This document shows, one piece after another, positions 26,126 to 35,021 of a DNA stretch of 64,000 nt. Position 1 is the stretch's first letter. The number at the start of each line of letters is the position of its first letter. The notes under the pieces were generated by a model. That model was not told the DNA's origin, made no database searches, and saw only the letters and a list, made by a program, of their open reading frames with translations. A program made the translations under genes and the position numbers. The DNA is from a virus, in the IMG/VR virus record IMGVR_UViG_3300032224_000723, positions 92,994 through 156,993 of that record; one strand, written 5' to 3'.

Positions 26126-27503
26126 GATACTCACATTCTTTCCAAAAATCAATCATCTCTGGAAAGGTTCTTATAAAGCCAGTTCCCCTGCGCTTATCGT
26201 GTTCATTAAAGAACTTATAGAAATTAGCTTTTTGCATTTTAACATACTCTGGGTCCAAATTGCAACCTTCACGCATATAATCAATCACACGTTGTAGGCG
26301 TTGTGGTTCATAATCTTTAAATCCTTTAAAAGGCTTGTCTTCTGTTTCCAATTTACTAACCATAAACGCCCATGTTTCTTCTAATCGATCCACATAACTT
26401 TCAGGTAACAACTGAACACTTTGCCATTCTGGATTACGAAGTATGGGAGTATCAAACCAAACACGTTGATATGTTTTGCTGTATATTTGTCTAAGTCCAT
26501 GTATGCAATTAATCAAATCGTGAAAACCTGTGACGTTCAAATTGTTCATGGTAATGATAAACGTCAAACTACTTCTATTAGGTACTTCATTTAAGAAACG
26601 ATTAACATTTTCCCAAAGACGTTCAAAGTTTAAACCGTCTCTTGCATATTCTGCTTTAAAGAATGTAGCATCTACACTAACATACTGCATAAAATGTTCC
26701 AAGTACTTAGGTTCGTTTGTGGTCAATTTTTTTACACAATCTAAATATTTTTCAAACAACTCAGGCTCAACACTAAAATTGCTAGTAACGTTTAGATGTA
26801 ACTTAGGACTAGGATTGGCCAATACATAATCAAATACACGATATGTATTTTTATCCATCAACGGTTCTCCGCCTGTCATCCTAAAATGTTCTAAGTTAGG
26901 ATATAATGTAGGCCACCATTCCCAAAATGCTTCTACATAGGGATTATACTCACGGGCAGGTATGAGGCGCCTGCGGCCAACAAAATGATCAGGAGCATTG
27001 TGAGGCACCAAAGTAGGATATGCACCAAGTCTAGCAACTTCATCGGCCCATGAGCTGCTAAACTGTGGACTGCAATAGCTACACCGCAGATTGCAAGCGT
27101 GATTGAAATTAACTTCAACATAACTAGGAATAACATTGTCTTCGAGTCCTGTACTATTTTTTATATTTTCAAAATCCACTGCGGCCCAAGGCTCACCGCT
27201 ACGATAGTGACGGTCGCTTAGGTTACCTAAATCTTCTTGTGTCCAACAATAATTACATTCTTGTGGACGTTCGTTTTTTAACATCAACACACGTTGCTGT
27301 TTCTTATGCTCAGTGTTATGTAAGGCTGCAGGAGTTAGTTTAATTGCATCAGCGTCAATTTGATGTAATGGAGGATGATAGCAACTGTTGTTTAGTCCTG
27401 TGGGTAAGTGTAGGCTTACCTGTTTCCATTTAGCCAAGCAAAGCGCGGGACCCAACTTAGATTTAGCATCTTCTGCGTCTGTTAGAAATACGCTTTTTAC
27501 CAT
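26109..27503 (-). CDS. Radical SAM protein, long subtype
   Basis: A 464-residue protein. The cluster motif CNLRCSYC is at Cys137, Cys141 and Cys144, with FRMTGGEPLM after it. N-terminal cysteines are Cys22 (LCLAKWKQVSLHLPTG), Cys41 (CYHPPLHQIDADAIK) and Cys83/Cys86 (CNYC). It is the closest paralogue of the gene at 23578, sharing the CxHP, LHNT and RRGxxFxxTFP segments. The two are separated by a radical SAM gene of another subtype. It overlaps the transferase-like gene by seven bases. Confidence 0.87.
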   Translation of the reverse strand: MVKSVFLTDAEDAKSKLGPALCLAKWKQVSLHLPTGLNNSCYHPPLHQIDADAIKLTPAALHNTEHKKQQRVLMLKNERPQECNYCWTQEDLGNLSDRHYRSGEPWAAVDFENIKNSTGLEDNVIPSYVEVNFNHACNLRCSYCSPQFSSSWADEVARLGAYPTLVPHNAPDHFVGRRRLIPAREYNPYVEAFWEWWPTLYPNLEHFRMTGGEPLMDKNTYRVFDYVLANPSPKLHLNVTSNFSVEPELFEKYLDCVKKLTTNEPKYLEHFMQYVSVDATFFKAEYARDGLNFERLWENVNRFLNEVPNRSSLTFIITMNNLNVTGFHDLINCIHGLRQIYSKTYQRVWFDTPILRNPEWQSVQLLPESYVDRLEETWAFMVSKLETEDKPFKGFKDYEPQRLQRVIDYMREGCNLDPEYVKMQKANFYKFFNEHDKRRGTGFIRTFPEMIDFWKECEYHAKTT

Positions 27504-28423
27504 CCTTCAGCCTTACGAATAATTTCCATTTCTGACACTGTGGTGCCTAAATTCTTCTGTACTTTACTATAGTGATGTTTAAAGAAACGACTTTGCTCCG
27601 CTGTCATATCTACTATGGGCAATGCTAGCCTTTGTTGTAATGTTTGTCCTAAACTTACACAAGCAGATTCAGTGTCTCGTTGGAATGAACTCCATAATGA
27701 TGCCAATTGATCAAAGTCTTGCACTAATCGATAATCCCATTCACGTAGCATTGTAAGATATGTCCCTAGCCTTGCGCCATATATGGCCCAGAATCCGTTG
27801 TCAACATCCATGCCTACACTTTGCCATATACACAAGTGATCGTAGTTTCTAGCATGTACTTTTTGTTCAAATTCTTGCAGGCTAGGTTTCTTGCCTCGGT
27901 CCAAGCACATCTTAACACCTTCGCGGAATCCTGCTCTCCATGCCTGAAAGGGTGTGGCATTGGGATAAGTTGTGCTGTAACAATCATGCATAGGAACGTA
28001 TAATGGATCAAAGCAAAACTCAACCACAGTTTCATCTCTACCATCTGTGTTTTCATGTGTACGCATGTTGTTAACAAAGTCTTTGGTCCAGCAACTAAGT
28101 CCACCGTTGCCGTACATTAATCCATTAATGTGGTTACGTGCTTTCCAACGGAACACACAATCTTTGTTATTGTCATTTAATTTTAATTGTAGATTAAAAA
28201 ACTCAGGGTCAGGTATGTTGTCACCATCAATTAATACAAACCTATCTGTGTCACTGGCTGCTGCCGCGGCTTTGTGTGCGGCATCACTGCCTTTAACACC
28301 ATCTACACGTTTGGCCCATGGAACCATATTTTGAATCTTAATCCAAAATTCTTCCTTTTTAGGTTCGTCATAAGTTAAAAATATGCAGTCAAGATCTGCA
28401 ATGTCAATTAGTTCTTCTGTCAT
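27497..28423 (-). CDS. Glycosyltransferase-like protein with DGDN motif
   Basis: A 308-residue protein that looks like a GT-A-fold nucleotide-sugar transferase. A strand DCIFLTYDEP opens the protein, AHKAAAAASDTDRFVLIDGDN (DGDN at 66-69) gives the DxD-type metal site, and NHINGLMYGNGGL follows. The same domain ends the 543-residue protein at 11911, which has lost the DGDN. The sugar donor and acceptor are unknown. It lies at the upstream edge of the radical SAM block. Confidence 0.75.
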   Translation of the reverse strand: MTEELIDIADLDCIFLTYDEPKKEEFWIKIQNMVPWAKRVDGVKGSDAAHKAAAAASDTDRFVLIDGDNIPDPEFFNLQLKLNDNNKDCVFRWKARNHINGLMYGNGGLSCWTKDFVNNMRTHENTDGRDETVVEFCFDPLYVPMHDCYSTTYPNATPFQAWRAGFREGVKMCLDRGKKPSLQEFEQKVHARNYDHLCIWQSVGMDVDNGFWAIYGARLGTYLTMLREWDYRLVQDFDQLASLWSSFQRDTESACVSLGQTLQQRLALPIVDMTAEQSRFFKHHYSKVQKNLGTTVSEMEIIRKAEGW

Positions 28424-28757
28424 AATATTCTATATCTGGATATGTTTCATTTTCTTCGAGTAGCAATGCCGCATTATTTTTAACAACTCGGTAACCTTTA
28501 TTACTTTTAATTAGACGTGAAACAAGTCCGTTATTTTGTACAATTTTTTCTAATACACCATTAACTACATGATACCTATAGTACATATCATATGTTTCTT
28601 TATCGACCACAACATATTGGGTCGATTCTGGATGTTGTACCATAGTACACAAATAAATGTCACCCAATTCATTATAATGAAGACGATACTCTATGGGTTC
28701 ATCCTCTGTTACAATCATTGAATTGAGTGCTTTAAGTAATTCCGATTCGCTGTTCAT
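28404..28757 (-). CDS. Phage hypothetical
   Basis: A 117-residue protein with mixed beta character (IEYRLHYNELGDIYLCTMVQHPES; YVVVDKETYDMYYRY) and a C-terminal DIEYYDRRTN. The pattern resembles small proteins from T4-like cyanophages. No function is suggested. It overlaps the genes on either side by 20 and 26 bases. Confidence 0.75.
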   Translation of the reverse strand: MNSESELLKALNSMIVTEDEPIEYRLHYNELGDIYLCTMVQHPESTQYVVVDKETYDMYYRYHVVNGVLEKIVQNNGLVSRLIKSNKGYRVVKNNAALLLEENETYPDIEYYDRRTN

Positions 28758-29592
28758 AGTATTTAATTATTTCATCTGTGGCAAAATTTTTATCAAAATA
28801 ATGCACTGGGTAGTATTGATTTAAATTGTTAACCCTAATAATATCACCGTCAAATTCCCCAATAACTGAATCAGCCCATGATCTATTTTCATCCAGCCCG
28901 TTTATGCTAGATTTCATATGTACAAAATTGATAAAATCTGCACTGGGAATCGTGCAATGTTCTCTGCCAATGACTTCAGTGACTATTGCGTACAATACAT
29001 CAGTGCTGGGTTTATCTTCTCTACAGTTCTTTAAAATTTGATCTTTTATTTCTAGCCAATTCAATGTTAATTGTTTTGCAAGCACAAAAAAATCTACCGC
29101 TGTTTTACTATATCTAAAGTACATTAATCCATTGTAGACATCAGGTAAATTGTTGTCATCAAACAACTGCCTATATGTTCTAACATTGGACATTTTTCCA
29201 AGATAATTTTTACAGCCCGTACTTAGTACAATATCTTTTAATCTAAATGTATTCCACCAATGATCAATACTTCTACCAAACAACAAATCACTTTCCAACT
29301 TAATTGTTTCTTTAAAAGGTGTTAACCAAAATACCTGCCATTCATTCGATAACTTCCAGTTGCTGTCCGGATCATTATAATCATCAGTTAGTTCTATCAC
29401 ATAGTCAAACACTTGCCTATGTTGATCTGTTACTAGTTGTGCTGTTGATTTGTCTACGATAACTGCATACTCGGCTGAAGGTTGTGTTGATTTTATGTTC
29501 ATTGCCTGCAGGTATGCAAGTTTGAGATAGTCCACAGATTCTGTGTTTTGTGCAAAGGTTACAAAACCTCGTTGTGATTTATGCTGACTCAT
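28732..29592 (-). CDS. Glycosyltransferase-like protein (GT8-like)
   Basis: A 286-residue protein started at the ATG at 29592 (MSQHKSQRGFVTFAQN). The frame extends to a TTG at 29619, but this start matches that of its paralogue at 29579. The order of segments is GFVTFAQN, YAVIVD, WQVFWLTPFKETIKLESDLLF, resembling GT8-type transferases. The DxD is ESD here, so metal binding may be altered. It overlaps the paralogue by 14 bases. Donor and acceptor are unknown. Confidence 0.72.
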   Translation of the reverse strand: MSQHKSQRGFVTFAQNTESVDYLKLAYLQAMNIKSTQPSAEYAVIVDKSTAQLVTDQHRQVFDYVIELTDDYNDPDSNWKLSNEWQVFWLTPFKETIKLESDLLFGRSIDHWWNTFRLKDIVLSTGCKNYLGKMSNVRTYRQLFDDNNLPDVYNGLMYFRYSKTAVDFFVLAKQLTLNWLEIKDQILKNCREDKPSTDVLYAIVTEVIGREHCTIPSADFINFVHMKSSINGLDENRSWADSVIGEFDGDIIRVNNLNQYYPVHYFDKNFATDEIIKYYEQRIGIT

Positions 29593-30403
29593 TACAAAAC
29601 CCATCAACAAAATATTCAAAGTCTCTGCTAGATAAAAACTTTTTATCCATTATGTGTATGTTTTGTTTAGCAACTACATCTGCAGATTCTTTATGTCTTA
29701 GGATAATAAAATTATTTTTAATTTCAATTGATTCAATCCCTTGATCGACGGTGAGCATGGACCATGGGATACCCCTATGCTCGTTTAGATCATATCCATT
29801 TAAAATTAAATTGGCCATAGCAAATGCATGATCATTTCTATATGACCCCACACAATTAAATAATATAGAGTAATAAAGATAATTCTGTTGAATTCTACCA
29901 ATTAAATCAAAGTATTGTTTAGATAGTTCAGATTTGTTAAACAGAACCACAGTCGCCCATACAAAGGGTAGACCTAGTGTACCCATGATTTGATACATTT
30001 CTTCTTTTGGTCTATGACTATTGTGCATTAATCTGTAATCAAATTGTTGATCCAATAGATTTAATAAAGAATTATCCAGTACCAAATAGTCGCAGTCAAG
30101 TAAGATAGTAGTGTCGTATGGACTTAGCTCATATGCAAGGTACCTATCAAAATTACGCCACTCAACTAGTTCTCCACTGGAGCTGTTTCTAAGATTCCCT
30201 GTTTGACTATCAACTTTAATCACACGGTCATAATTAAATTTTGGGTCTGCGTTGATATCTGTTATTAATGTTATTGGCAGTTTTAAATTAGCATCAATTA
30301 GTCTACTAGATTGATCTGCTATCTTTACATAATTTACTGTTGTCGAGTTAAATGCAAATACAACTACACCTTTAGATTTTTCTAATTCTTTTGAGTTCGT
30401 CAT
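29579..30403 (-). CDS. Glycosyltransferase-like protein (GT8-like) with DCD motif
   Basis: A 274-residue paralogue of the gene at 28732. Matching segments are GVVVFAFNSTTVNYVKIA, PITLITD and YELSPYDTTILLDCDYLVLD, with the DxD-type motif DCD at 103-105. The intact motif suggests that this copy is the more likely active transferase. It overlaps the gene upstream by 32 bases. The acceptor is unknown. Confidence 0.74.
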   Translation of the reverse strand: MTNSKELEKSKGVVVFAFNSTTVNYVKIADQSSRLIDANLKLPITLITDINADPKFNYDRVIKVDSQTGNLRNSSSGELVEWRNFDRYLAYELSPYDTTILLDCDYLVLDNSLLNLLDQQFDYRLMHNSHRPKEEMYQIMGTLGLPFVWATVVLFNKSELSKQYFDLIGRIQQNYLYYSILFNCVGSYRNDHAFAMANLILNGYDLNEHRGIPWSMLTVDQGIESIEIKNNFIILRHKESADVVAKQNIHIMDKKFLSSRDFEYFVDGFCNESA

Positions 30404-30689
30404 GTTGTTGATGCCAAGTGTTCATAACTTTTTGATAATGCTGTTGGGCTGTTACTAAAAATATTTGCCGATCGATTTCTATGGGATTCTGATAAACATC
30501 TTCAAGATATAATATATCTAATGGCCATGTTGCAACAAAGGCCAATAGTTCTGGAGAAATTTTGAAAAGACCATTGTTGTATGGTAAATGCAGATCTGTT
30601 TGTATTTTTTCTCTGAGCAATCTTTTATTTGATTGGTAATCAGTTGCTTGCTTGACTTGAGCCACTAAGTTTTTTAGATCAGTATTCAT
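30372..30689 (-). CDS. Phage hypothetical at the tail/accessory boundary
   Basis: A 105-residue protein started at the ATG at 30689; a TTG lies six bases upstream in frame. It is helical and polar, with LPYNNGLFKISPELLAFVATWP and NPIEIDRQIFLVTAQQHYQKVMN. Similar small proteins occur beside tail fibre genes in cyanophages. It may be a tail-related accessory protein, but this is only positional. The 53-base gap upstream holds no clear hairpin. Confidence 0.72.
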   Translation of the reverse strand: MNTDLKNLVAQVKQATDYQSNKRLLREKIQTDLHLPYNNGLFKISPELLAFVATWPLDILYLEDVYQNPIEIDRQIFLVTAQQHYQKVMNTWHQQHDELKRIRKI

Positions 30690-30742
30690 AGACAAATAAT
30701 AACATCTAATAGATCAAAAGTCAATTGATTTAATCTACCAAA

Positions 30743-31681
30743 TTATGCAATAGTAACTGCACCCCAGGTATTGGCTAAGAATGTGGTTGCTGGATAAATT
30801 ACATCAACTCGATGGTTTAATGTAACATTAATTGATTGATTGAATGTGACTGCTTTTGCGGCACTGGTCAAATCCACACCAAAGGAAAAAATTGTGCCGT
30901 TGTCTGAGTTACTACCTTGCACTCCATTGGTTTTTCCATATAAAATTATGTTATCACCAGTATATGTATATGTTGTGGCAGTAATCTGTGTTAATGCAAC
31001 GTTGGAAGTGGTTCTAACATAATACCCTGTGTTCTGCAACAAATCAGTATTTAATGTTCCGCCGGTGCCAGTTCTCGCTGTGCAATCTTGTGCTGATACG
31101 TTTTTACTTCCTAAATTATTTACAGCCAAAGTAATCATGTCAGCGCCACGAGTAGTAGCGCCAGTGTTTGTACCACTGATAAACACAAAGTTTAAAGATC
31201 CCCCGGCGTTCCAAAAATATCTAGCTGCATCTGCATTGGCAAAGGTTGCTGTTCGAGTTAATTGAAATGTTACTGCGGCTGTTTGTGCAGGAATAGTGAA
31301 TACTGGGCTAAAAGTGGCACCTGTAACTGTTGTGCCGGCTGCTGCTGATGACAACCGACTACCAAATGCCGTAGATAAGTTTCCGCTAATATCATTGGTA
31401 GCATTAATAATACCCCCTGCGGTATATGTACCAATATTAGCAAATCCCGCACCACTTTGATGTTTACGTACAGTATTAACAGCATTAACTAATGTAGTCC
31501 ACTGTGTAGCTGTTATGTCAGTTGCTCCCGCAACGTTTGCTATAGTACCTTGCCCATAACCTGCGTTACCTTTGCCAATTGAATATACTGTGTTTATTTG
31601 ACCATTAACATTGGCGGCGGTATTACCAGCAAGAAAGTTATAATCACTTGATTGTATAAGGCCGCCGGAAGAGTATGTCAT
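30743..31681 (-). CDS. Virion (tail fibre-type) protein, tandem copy 2
   Basis: A 312-residue Thr/Ala/Gly/Asn-rich beta protein beginning MTYSSGGLIQSSDYN and ending FLANTWGAVTIA. It aligns along its whole length with the gene at 31691, also 312 residues, so the two are a tandem duplication. The last ~170 residues (LTRTATFAN..., LNFVFISGTN, NHRVDVIYPA) are the most conserved. Composition and position among tail genes suggest a fibre or baseplate appendage. The exact role is unknown. Confidence 0.75.
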   Translation of the reverse strand: MTYSSGGLIQSSDYNFLAGNTAANVNGQINTVYSIGKGNAGYGQGTIANVAGATDITATQWTTLVNAVNTVRKHQSGAGFANIGTYTAGGIINATNDISGNLSTAFGSRLSSAAAGTTVTGATFSPVFTIPAQTAAVTFQLTRTATFANADAARYFWNAGGSLNFVFISGTNTGATTRGADMITLAVNNLGSKNVSAQDCTARTGTGGTLNTDLLQNTGYYVRTTSNVALTQITATTYTYTGDNIILYGKTNGVQGSNSDNGTIFSFGVDLTSAAKAVTFNQSINVTLNHRVDVIYPATTFLANTWGAVTIA

Positions 31682-31690
31682 TTGGCCCCT

Positions 31691-32629
31691 TTATGCAATG
31701 GTAACTGCACCCCATGTATTGGCCAAAAATCCGCCAGCTGGGTATATAACATCAACCCTGTAGTTTAGTGTAACATCAACTTCTTGATTAAATGAGGATC
31801 CTCTGGCTCCAGTGGTTAAATCAACGCCAAAACTAACAACAGTTCCATTGTCTGCATTGGTGCCTTGTGCGCCGTTGGTTTTTGCATACAATTTAATGTT
31901 ATCACCAGTATATGTGTATACTGTACTAGTTATATCTGTCAACGCCACATTACTGGTTGTTCTAACATAGTAGCCTGTATTTTGTAATAAGTCAGTGTTT
32001 AACGTACCACCTGTACCAGTTCTTGCTGTACAGTCTTGCCCTGCTAGTTTTTTACTACCTAAATAATTAACAGCCAATGTAATTAAGTCAGCACTACGAG
32101 TGGTACTATTATTATTGGTCCCGCTGATAAAAACAAAGTTTAATGCACCACCTGCATTAAAGAAATAACGGGCTCGGTCTGCACTGGCAAATGTTGCTGT
32201 TCGAGTTAGTTGGAATGTTTGTGATGAAGTTGTTGCAGCAAGAGTAAAATTTGAAGTATAAGTTGACCCAGTGGTAGTTGTTGTGGTATTGGCAGTTAAT
32301 CGACTACCGAATGCTGCGCTTAAATTTGATGCAAAATTGGTAGTGGCATTGACTAGTGTACCAGCAGTGTATGTACCTAAATTAGAAAATCCAGCACCAC
32401 TTTGATGTTTACGTACAGTATTGAGAGCATTAACCAGTGTTGTCCATTGAGTTGCTGTTACAAGATTGGCGGCGGCTGTTACATTTGCTATTGCAGTTTG
32501 TCCGTAGCCTGCATTACCACTGCCTGTACTAAGTATGGTGTTGATTTGCCCATTTACGTTGGCCGTGCTACCACCAGCAAAATTATTATAGTCTGAAGCT
32601 TGAACTAAACTACCACTTGTATATGTCAT
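31691..32629 (-). CDS. Virion (tail fibre-type) protein, tandem copy 1
   Basis: A 312-residue paralogue of the gene at 30743, beginning MTYTSGSLVQASDYN and ending FLANTWGAVTIA. Differences cluster in the middle (residues ~105-145), where the copies differ in TTTTTGSTY-type stretches. The nine-base gap to the second copy contains a GGGG-type ribosome site. The two may form hetero-oligomers or be alternative fibre subunits, but this is speculative. Confidence 0.75.
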   Translation of the reverse strand: MTYTSGSLVQASDYNNFAGGSTANVNGQINTILSTGSGNAGYGQTAIANVTAAANLVTATQWTTLVNALNTVRKHQSGAGFSNLGTYTAGTLVNATTNFASNLSAAFGSRLTANTTTTTTGSTYTSNFTLAATTSSQTFQLTRTATFASADRARYFFNAGGALNFVFISGTNNNSTTRSADLITLAVNYLGSKKLAGQDCTARTGTGGTLNTDLLQNTGYYVRTTSNVALTDITSTVYTYTGDNIKLYAKTNGAQGTNADNGTVVSFGVDLTTGARGSSFNQEVDVTLNYRVDVIYPAGGFLANTWGAVTIA

Positions 32630-32642
32630 TTTTTATTTCCAA

Positions 32643-34202
32643 TTAACTATTTAATTTAACAATAGCAGTTACTACACCTTCACCAATGGTTAATTTATCT
32701 TCTAAGCTGCGGCCAAGCACATTAAATGCTGTAATTTCTGATTTTGATCCTGCTCTTGCTAGGCCACTTCCTGCACTAACTAAACGGTCACCTTTTTTAA
32801 TTTTGCCAATTACTCTAACTGGAACTCGACCGTTTACCGCAACCTGTGGGTGTGTGCTATTTGAACCAGCACTGCCGTTTAACAAGAATCCTGCATTAGT
32901 ACTTATAACGCCGAATACGTTTTCACTTAGTTCTTGATTTTCTATAGTTACTTCTGCACTTCCACCAATAGCCAAAACTGTTCCTGGAGAATAATCAGCA
33001 TCTGCTTCAAACCTTTCTGCCAAGTCAGCGTAAAAAGATTGGATAGCAGTACCAATTAGATATGATGCATTAATATTACCACTAGTGATATAGTTTGCGG
33101 CTGTAACGTTTCCGCTATAGATACCAGCCACAGCATTGACGTTGGCTGTTACCACTACATTGGCGGCTTTTACATTAGAGCTAAACACACCTTGACTGGC
33201 GTTAACATTGGCACTAACTGTTACGTTTGCGGCTGTTACGTTACCAGTAGCCACAGCATTTGTAAACACGCCATTGGTTGCATTAACGTTACTGGATACC
33301 AATAAGTTTGCAGCCATTGTTACGTTTGATGTAGACCCGTCGATTAATATCGAGTTTACATAACTTCCCGCAGTATTTGCTCTAATCGCAATATTGGAAT
33401 TATTAACGGTATTGTTTAATTGGACAACGTTACCATTTAAGTTAAGATTAAATGTGGATGATGGCCCAACAGTCAATCCGCTAGCACTAGAAATAGTCAC
33501 TGGTGCTGTGAATGTTGTATTAGTATCAGTTCTTGCATAACTAGCCGCTACAACACCGCCTAATTGGTCTGCTGTGTATGCAGTGCCCCAAACTTTGGTG
33601 TTAGCTAGTGTAGAGCTTAAATTTAATCCAGGATAAATTGTTGTGAATCCGCTGATAGTTGCAGATGGAGTATAAGAATCCTTGCTGAATATACCAACCA
33701 ATGTACTAGATACATAAACGTTGACAGCAACGTGAGTTGCAAGATTACCTGCATTGTCTGATATAGAACCAACAATTGCACCTGATGTACCTTGGCTGGC
33801 AGTGGCCGCTGGTCCAATTAGTGCCCATCCTGCATTGGATGAGTAATTAGGATCGTATACATAGAACTGCTGGTTAACAGTATCCCACCAGCTATTGCCT
33901 GTCACTGCACTACTAGGTTTGGCGTTTGCGGCAGTTATACTACCTAAATTTTTAAATGCTGATCCAGTGTAAACTTTAAGGTTACCTGCGGTATCCCACC
34001 AAAGTTGGCCTGTTAAAGGAGTAGTAGGAGCAGTACTGTTACTAGCATTTTCTAATATGTGTACTAGATTGTCGTTTAAAAACGTACCGTATCCGGCATA
34101 ATTTTTACCAATCAGCGTCAATGACGTTGTGGTACTATTGATTGTACCATCTGCGATTGTAGCTAAAATATTGCCGTTTGTTAAATTTATCGTATATGCC
34201 AT
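32643..34202 (-). CDS. Tail fibre-like virion protein
   Basis: A 519-residue protein. The N-terminal segment includes GQLWWDTAGNLKVYTGSAFKNLG and NSWWDTVNQQFYVYDPN, a repeat pattern common in phage fibres. A middle beta-repeat region has many VTANVNA/GNVTAANV units (about 290-385). The C-terminal ~120-residue module, FYADLAERFEADADYSPGTVLAIGG...GDRLVSAGSG, is shared with the gene at 35022. It is likely part of a trimeric fibre. A CATAAATA box lies 21 bases upstream. Confidence 0.78.
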   Translation of the reverse strand: MAYTINLTNGNILATIADGTINSTTTSLTLIGKNYAGYGTFLNDNLVHILENASNSTAPTTPLTGQLWWDTAGNLKVYTGSAFKNLGSITAANAKPSSAVTGNSWWDTVNQQFYVYDPNYSSNAGWALIGPAATASQGTSGAIVGSISDNAGNLATHVAVNVYVSSTLVGIFSKDSYTPSATISGFTTIYPGLNLSSTLANTKVWGTAYTADQLGGVVAASYARTDTNTTFTAPVTISSASGLTVGPSSTFNLNLNGNVVQLNNTVNNSNIAIRANTAGSYVNSILIDGSTSNVTMAANLLVSSNVNATNGVFTNAVATGNVTAANVTVSANVNASQGVFSSNVKAANVVVTANVNAVAGIYSGNVTAANYITSGNINASYLIGTAIQSFYADLAERFEADADYSPGTVLAIGGSAEVTIENQELSENVFGVISTNAGFLLNGSAGSNSTHPQVAVNGRVPVRVIGKIKKGDRLVSAGSGLARAGSKSEITAFNVLGRSLEDKLTIGEGVVTAIVKLNS

Positions 34203-34222
34203 TGCAATGTTTCCATTTTATA

Positions 34223-34230
34223 TATTTATG
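34223..34230 (-). promoter_or_regulatory. Late-promoter-like box CATAAATA
   Basis: On the - strand the sequence is CATAAATA, 7/8 to the T4 late consensus TATAAATA, followed by AT-rich DNA and then the ATG at 34202. It fits recognition by the gp55-type sigma factor encoded at 60071. In AT-rich DNA such boxes also arise by chance. Confidence 0.45.
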
Positions 34231-34234
34231 TGCT

Positions 34235-34828
34235 TTACAGATTGCTACTCAAGTTAGTCAAAGTTTGAATTCTAACTGTGTAGTCAATTTGTATCAATCT
34301 ATTCAACGCTTTTTGCACAGGGTGAAAAATAACATGGGTTAGCAATTTTCCGCTAGAACTAAGCAAACCTAGCTCGTCAAAAACGTATGATCCCTGCATG
34401 GTGGAGCTATTATCAAATGCTTGTTGATCGCTGGGCTCTGCGTAATCTAGCAAGCAACTAACAAAAATATCAGTATAAATTAAACCTGGAGTATGTCTTA
34501 TTTCTAAGTAATTTCTAGCAGGATCTAAGTTTAATGCACTGGTATTGTCTACAATTTTACTGTAAGTTTGATTATAAAGACTAGCATTTTGCCCAAAAGT
34601 ATTAGTGGGCAAATATGTAATAACCCCAGTGCTGTCCACAGCAGTTGCACCGTTACCAAATGCCATACTTTGAATGGTACCTGTTCCTTTGTTGCCTAAA
34701 CTTTGTGCTAATGCTTCACTCATATTTTCATAGTGGATAGCATTGGGCTTGTCCTGTAAAATTTCGCCGGTGACTGGATCCCAAATTTTAATGTGTCCTT
34801 GTACCATTGTATTGTTTTTATCTAGCAT
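34235..34828 (-). CDS. Virion-associated protein, tail region
   Basis: A 197-residue protein started at the ATG at 34828; the open frame reaches a TTG at 34858. The N-terminal HIKIWDPVTGEILQDKPNAIHYENMSEALAQSLG resembles proteins found with tail fibre genes of T4-like phages. The segment GHIKIWDPVTGEI is also echoed in the 48-residue gene just upstream (GFVKISDPDTGEV). It is probably a tail component or assembly factor, inferred from position. Confidence 0.72.
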   Translation of the reverse strand: MLDKNNTMVQGHIKIWDPVTGEILQDKPNAIHYENMSEALAQSLGNKGTGTIQSMAFGNGATAVDSTGVITYLPTNTFGQNASLYNQTYSKIVDNTSALNLDPARNYLEIRHTPGLIYTDIFVSCLLDYAEPSDQQAFDNSSTMQGSYVFDELGLLSSSGKLLTHVIFHPVQKALNRLIQIDYTVRIQTLTNLSSNL

Positions 34829-34838
34829 ATTTGATCCA

Positions 34839-34985
34839 TTAATTTGCTGTTTGCACAATTACTTCACCAGTATCTGGGTCAGAAATTTTCACAAAGCCAC
34901 GCACGTAAATTCCCGAAGATTCATCAGCTTTGGGCCTAGGCTCATTGGCTTCAACCTGTTCTTTTTGCTGCTTTTCTGAATCCAT
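34839..34985 (-). CDS. Small protein with DPDTGEV motif (48 residues)
   Basis: A short open frame from ATG (complement of 34983-34985) to TAA (34839-34841), 48 residues. The N-terminal half is charged (EKQQKEQVEANEPRPKADE), then GFVKISDPDTGEVIVQTAN. The latter copies the GHIKIWDPVTGEIL motif at the N-terminus of the next gene, so it may be a partial duplicate or a standalone form of that module. Good codon flow and tight placement support it, but no strong ribosome site is visible. Confidence 0.6.
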   Translation of the reverse strand: MDSEKQQKEQVEANEPRPKADESSGIYVRGFVKISDPDTGEVIVQTAN

Positions 34986-34990
34986 ATGGT

Positions 34991-34998
34991 TATTTATC
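34991..34998 (-). promoter_or_regulatory. Late-promoter-like box GATAAATA
   Basis: GATAAATA on the - strand (7/8 to the T4 late consensus) lies five bases before the ATG at 34985. Transcription would start at or inside that codon, so it may instead serve the gene at 34235. Confidence 0.4.
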
Positions 34999-35021
34999 AC
35001 TGTTTTTACACCTTTTTTAAC

